6,258 nt of DNA. Source: Bilamarchaeum sp050303335. Its GTDB lineage: Archaea > Micrarchaeota > Micrarchaeia > Anstonellales > Bilamarchaeaceae. The translations under genes were made by a program, and so were the position numbers. The notes beneath the pieces were generated by a model that saw nothing but the letters and a program-made list of their open reading frames with translations, ran no database searches and was not told the origin of the DNA. The number at the start of each line of letters is the position of its first letter. The stretch's first letter is position 1. This document shows positions 5,067 through 6,258 of the stretch, piece by piece. The stretch spans positions 1 to 6,258 of the forward strand of contig JBNLBN010000037.1 of the NCBI GenBank assembly GCA_050303335.1, read 5' to 3'.

Positions 5067-5777
5067 ATGTATGGTGTATCTCCCCAGGCTTACGACCGGG
5101 CAATTACCGTATTCAGTCCTGACGGACGTCTATTCCAGGTTGAATATGCAAAAGAGGCAGTAAAAAGAGGAGCGACTGCAGTAGGAATTACTGCCAAGGA
5201 CGGCGTGGCGCTTGTAGCATTCAAGTCTATCCATTCCAATCTGGTCATAACCGATTCACTGAGGAAAATATTCGAAGTGGACGAGCATATCTGCGTGACG
5301 GCATCCGGCCTAATCGCTGATGCAAGAAGGCTTGTCGAGATGGCAAGGGTTGACTCCCAGAAGCACAGGATAACATACAACGAGGCTCCCTCCGTCGATA
5401 CAATAACAAGGGGAGTCTGCGACCTGATGCAGGTATATACCCAGTACGGCGGCATCAGGCCATTCGGCGTATCCCTCCTGATTGCAGGTGTGGATGCAGA
5501 AGGCCCTAAGCTCTTCGAGGCAGAGCCAAGCGGTGCGATGACAGCCTACAAGGCCGATTCGATAGGGGTCCACAAGAAGGAAGTCGATGAGATCCTTGAA
5601 AAGAAGTATGACGATAAAATGACTGTAGATGAGGCCATCAGCCTTGCTGTCCACGCTTTAAGGACTACGCAGGAAGAGAAGCTCATTGCCGAGAACATGG
5701 AAATTTCCTATGTCCCGACATCAACCAAGCAGTGCATAACACTTCCGGACAAGGAAGTCGCTAAGCATCTGAAATAA
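5067..5777 (+). CDS. psmA: 20S proteasome alpha subunit
   Basis: This 236-residue protein forms the outer heptameric rings of the archaeal 20S proteasome, which gate substrate entry to the beta-subunit chamber and dock the activating ATPases (PAN, Cdc48). The alpha signature AYDRAITVFSPDGRLFQVEY (8-27) and KEAVKRGATAVG (29-40) are intact. By alignment with the Thermoplasma subunit, offset by one, the gate residues Y9, D10, P18 and Y27 are all kept, and K67 (RKIFEVD) occupies the pocket lysine that binds the HbYX tail of activators. YTQYGGIRPFGVSLL (124-138) is also conserved. Length is normal, and the N-terminus is that of an alpha subunit with no propeptide, as expected. It has its own promoter and SD. 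The beta subunit, PAN and the SBDS/exosome genes that often neighbour psmA in archaea are not in the window. Its last 17 bases overlap the convergent pyrH gene. Confidence 0.97.
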   Translation: MYGVSPQAYDRAITVFSPDGRLFQVEYAKEAVKRGATAVGITAKDGVALVAFKSIHSNLVITDSLRKIFEVDEHICVTASGLIADARRLVEMARVDSQKHRITYNEAPSVDTITRGVCDLMQVYTQYGGIRPFGVSLLIAGVDAEGPKLFEAEPSGAMTAYKADSIGVHKKEVDEILEKKYDDKMTVDEAISLAVHALRTTQEEKLIAENMEISYVPTSTKQCITLPDKEVAKHLK

Positions 5778-6258
5778 CAGTCCCGTTATGTTTTTTTCCT
5801 TCTATTGCTTTTTCTATTTCTGATATCTCGTTGCTGATGAAGTGCGCTTCCAGTCCGGACCTTGCAATCAGCTTGCATGCAAGCATGTCGAATACGAAAT
5901 TCGTCCCGGCCTTTCTCTTGTCGCTTTTTGATGCAAGTGCGATCAATTCGTCGAACTTCATCCTGTCAAATTTCCTGGCATCCTTGTTCTCCTTTGGATT
6001 GCTGTCATATATCCCGTCGACATTGCTTATATTCACTATCCTCCCTGCTCCCATGGCTTCTGCAAGAAGGACAGCATCGGTATCGGTTGTAATCCCCGGG
6101 ATCGTCCCGCCCATCACAACGACCTTGTTGTCCAATGCCTTGGCTTCCTCGAAATCCGCAATCACCTTCCGATGCACATCGATGCCCGCAGACTGCAAGG
6201 CTGCAATAACGAGCTGGGCATTCTGCTTGGTGGAAGTGATCGCTATGTTGTCTGCATC
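5761..6258 (-). CDS. pyrH: UMP kinase, archaeal type (5' end beyond the window)
   Basis: The minus-strand frame is open from the window edge down to a TAG at 5761-5763, giving 165 C-terminal residues of an enzyme normally near 225. About 60 N-terminal residues, including the first glycine-rich phosphate loop, lie outside. UMP kinase phosphorylates UMP to UDP with ATP in pyrimidine synthesis and belongs to the amino-acid kinase fold. Visible motifs, numbered within the fragment, are the TSTKQNAQLVIAAL helix (8-21), VVVMGGTIPGITTDTDAV (46-63) for UMP binding, ISNVDGIYDSNP for nucleotide binding, and FDMLACKLIARSG. The C-terminal HNGTVI matches archaeal UMP kinases closely. A TTG at 6196-6198 is internal and not the start, since conserved sequence continues upstream of it to the window edge. 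The gene converges on psmA and overlaps its end by 17 bases. Confidence 0.92.
   Translation of the reverse strand, partial: DADNIAITSTKQNAQLVIAALQSAGIDVHRKVIADFEEAKALDNKVVVMGGTIPGITTDTDAVLLAEAMGAGRIVNISNVDGIYDSNPKENKDARKFDRMKFDELIALASKSDKRKAGTNFVFDMLACKLIARSGLEAHFISNEISEIEKAIEGKKHNGTVISDA
5791..5813 (+). terminator. Oligo-T terminator candidate for psmA
   Basis: Beginning 13 bases after the psmA stop, the plus strand has T7 (5791-5797), a CT-rich spacer and then T5 (5809-5813). Runs of T without a hairpin are sufficient for termination in archaea. The tract lies inside the convergent pyrH coding region, where it reads as Lys/Glu codons, so it may also simply reflect coding. Confidence 0.4.

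Noticed and set aside
5310..5654. A 114-codon minus-strand open frame opposite psmA
   Set aside because: It is a shadow of the highly conserved alpha-subunit coding sequence.
6196..6198. TTG as a possible start of the UMP kinase
   Set aside because: Conserved UMP kinase sequence (TSTKQNAQLVIAAL) continues in frame upstream to the window edge, so the gene is simply cut by the boundary.
1..6258. CRISPR array, tRNA, insertion sequence or toxin-antitoxin pair
   Set aside because: No regularly spaced repeats, no tRNA-like fold, no transposase or terminal repeats, and no small gene pair of that type were seen; every gap between genes is under 50 bases.

Overview
The window looks like a chromosomal segment of an archaeon. 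It holds an archaeal-type 20S proteasome alpha subunit, an archaeal-type UMP kinase, a GGAD-type A24 prepilin peptidase with a long cytoplasmic insert, TATA-type (box A) promoter candidates, and short GGTG-like ribosome binding sites. Arginine AGG and isoleucine ATA codons are frequent, and base composition is moderate. Small compact genes, tight spacing and a membrane-anchored thioredoxin-like protein would suit a DPANN-type genome, but lineage cannot be fixed from this sequence and that placement is only a guess. I see no IS element, CRISPR array, tRNA, rRNA, integrase or other sign of a mobile region; this is mostly core chromosome.

Layout, left to right. 1-201 is the C-terminal end of a membrane protein, probably a polysaccharide flippase. 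226-1074 is an archaeal prepilin peptidase. 1098-2282 is a membrane family 2 glycosyltransferase of the processive synthase type. It is followed by a membrane-anchored coiled-coil/thioredoxin-like protein (2287-2940) and a DUF167/YggU-family protein (2930-3148), linked by a 4-base gap after an SD/stop overlap and then by an 11-base gene overlap. 3186-3569 is an unrecognised soluble 127-residue protein behind its own AT-rich promoter. LemA (3593-4147) and HtpX (4148-5017) abut exactly. The proteasome alpha subunit psmA (5067-5777) follows with its own promoter and SD. Convergent to it on the minus strand is the UMP kinase gene pyrH (5761-6258, N-terminus cut off by the window edge), whose 3' end overlaps psmA by 17 bases.

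How it fits together. The left half is cell-surface biology: lipid-linked sugar export, polysaccharide or glycan synthesis, pilin maturation and extracytoplasmic thiol chemistry. The right half is protein quality control: the membrane protease HtpX with its common partner LemA, then the proteasome core. UMP kinase is ordinary nucleotide metabolism.

The most informative non-coding signal is promoter geometry. Box A candidates 44-45 bases before the start codon go with genes that have an SD (prepilin peptidase, psmA). Box A candidates 28-29 bases before the start codon go with genes that lack one (glycosyltransferase, the 127-residue protein, possibly lemA), which fits leaderless transcripts. 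I did not find a convincing new multi-gene system; the unrecognised 127-residue protein with a palindrome at its start is the best novelty candidate.
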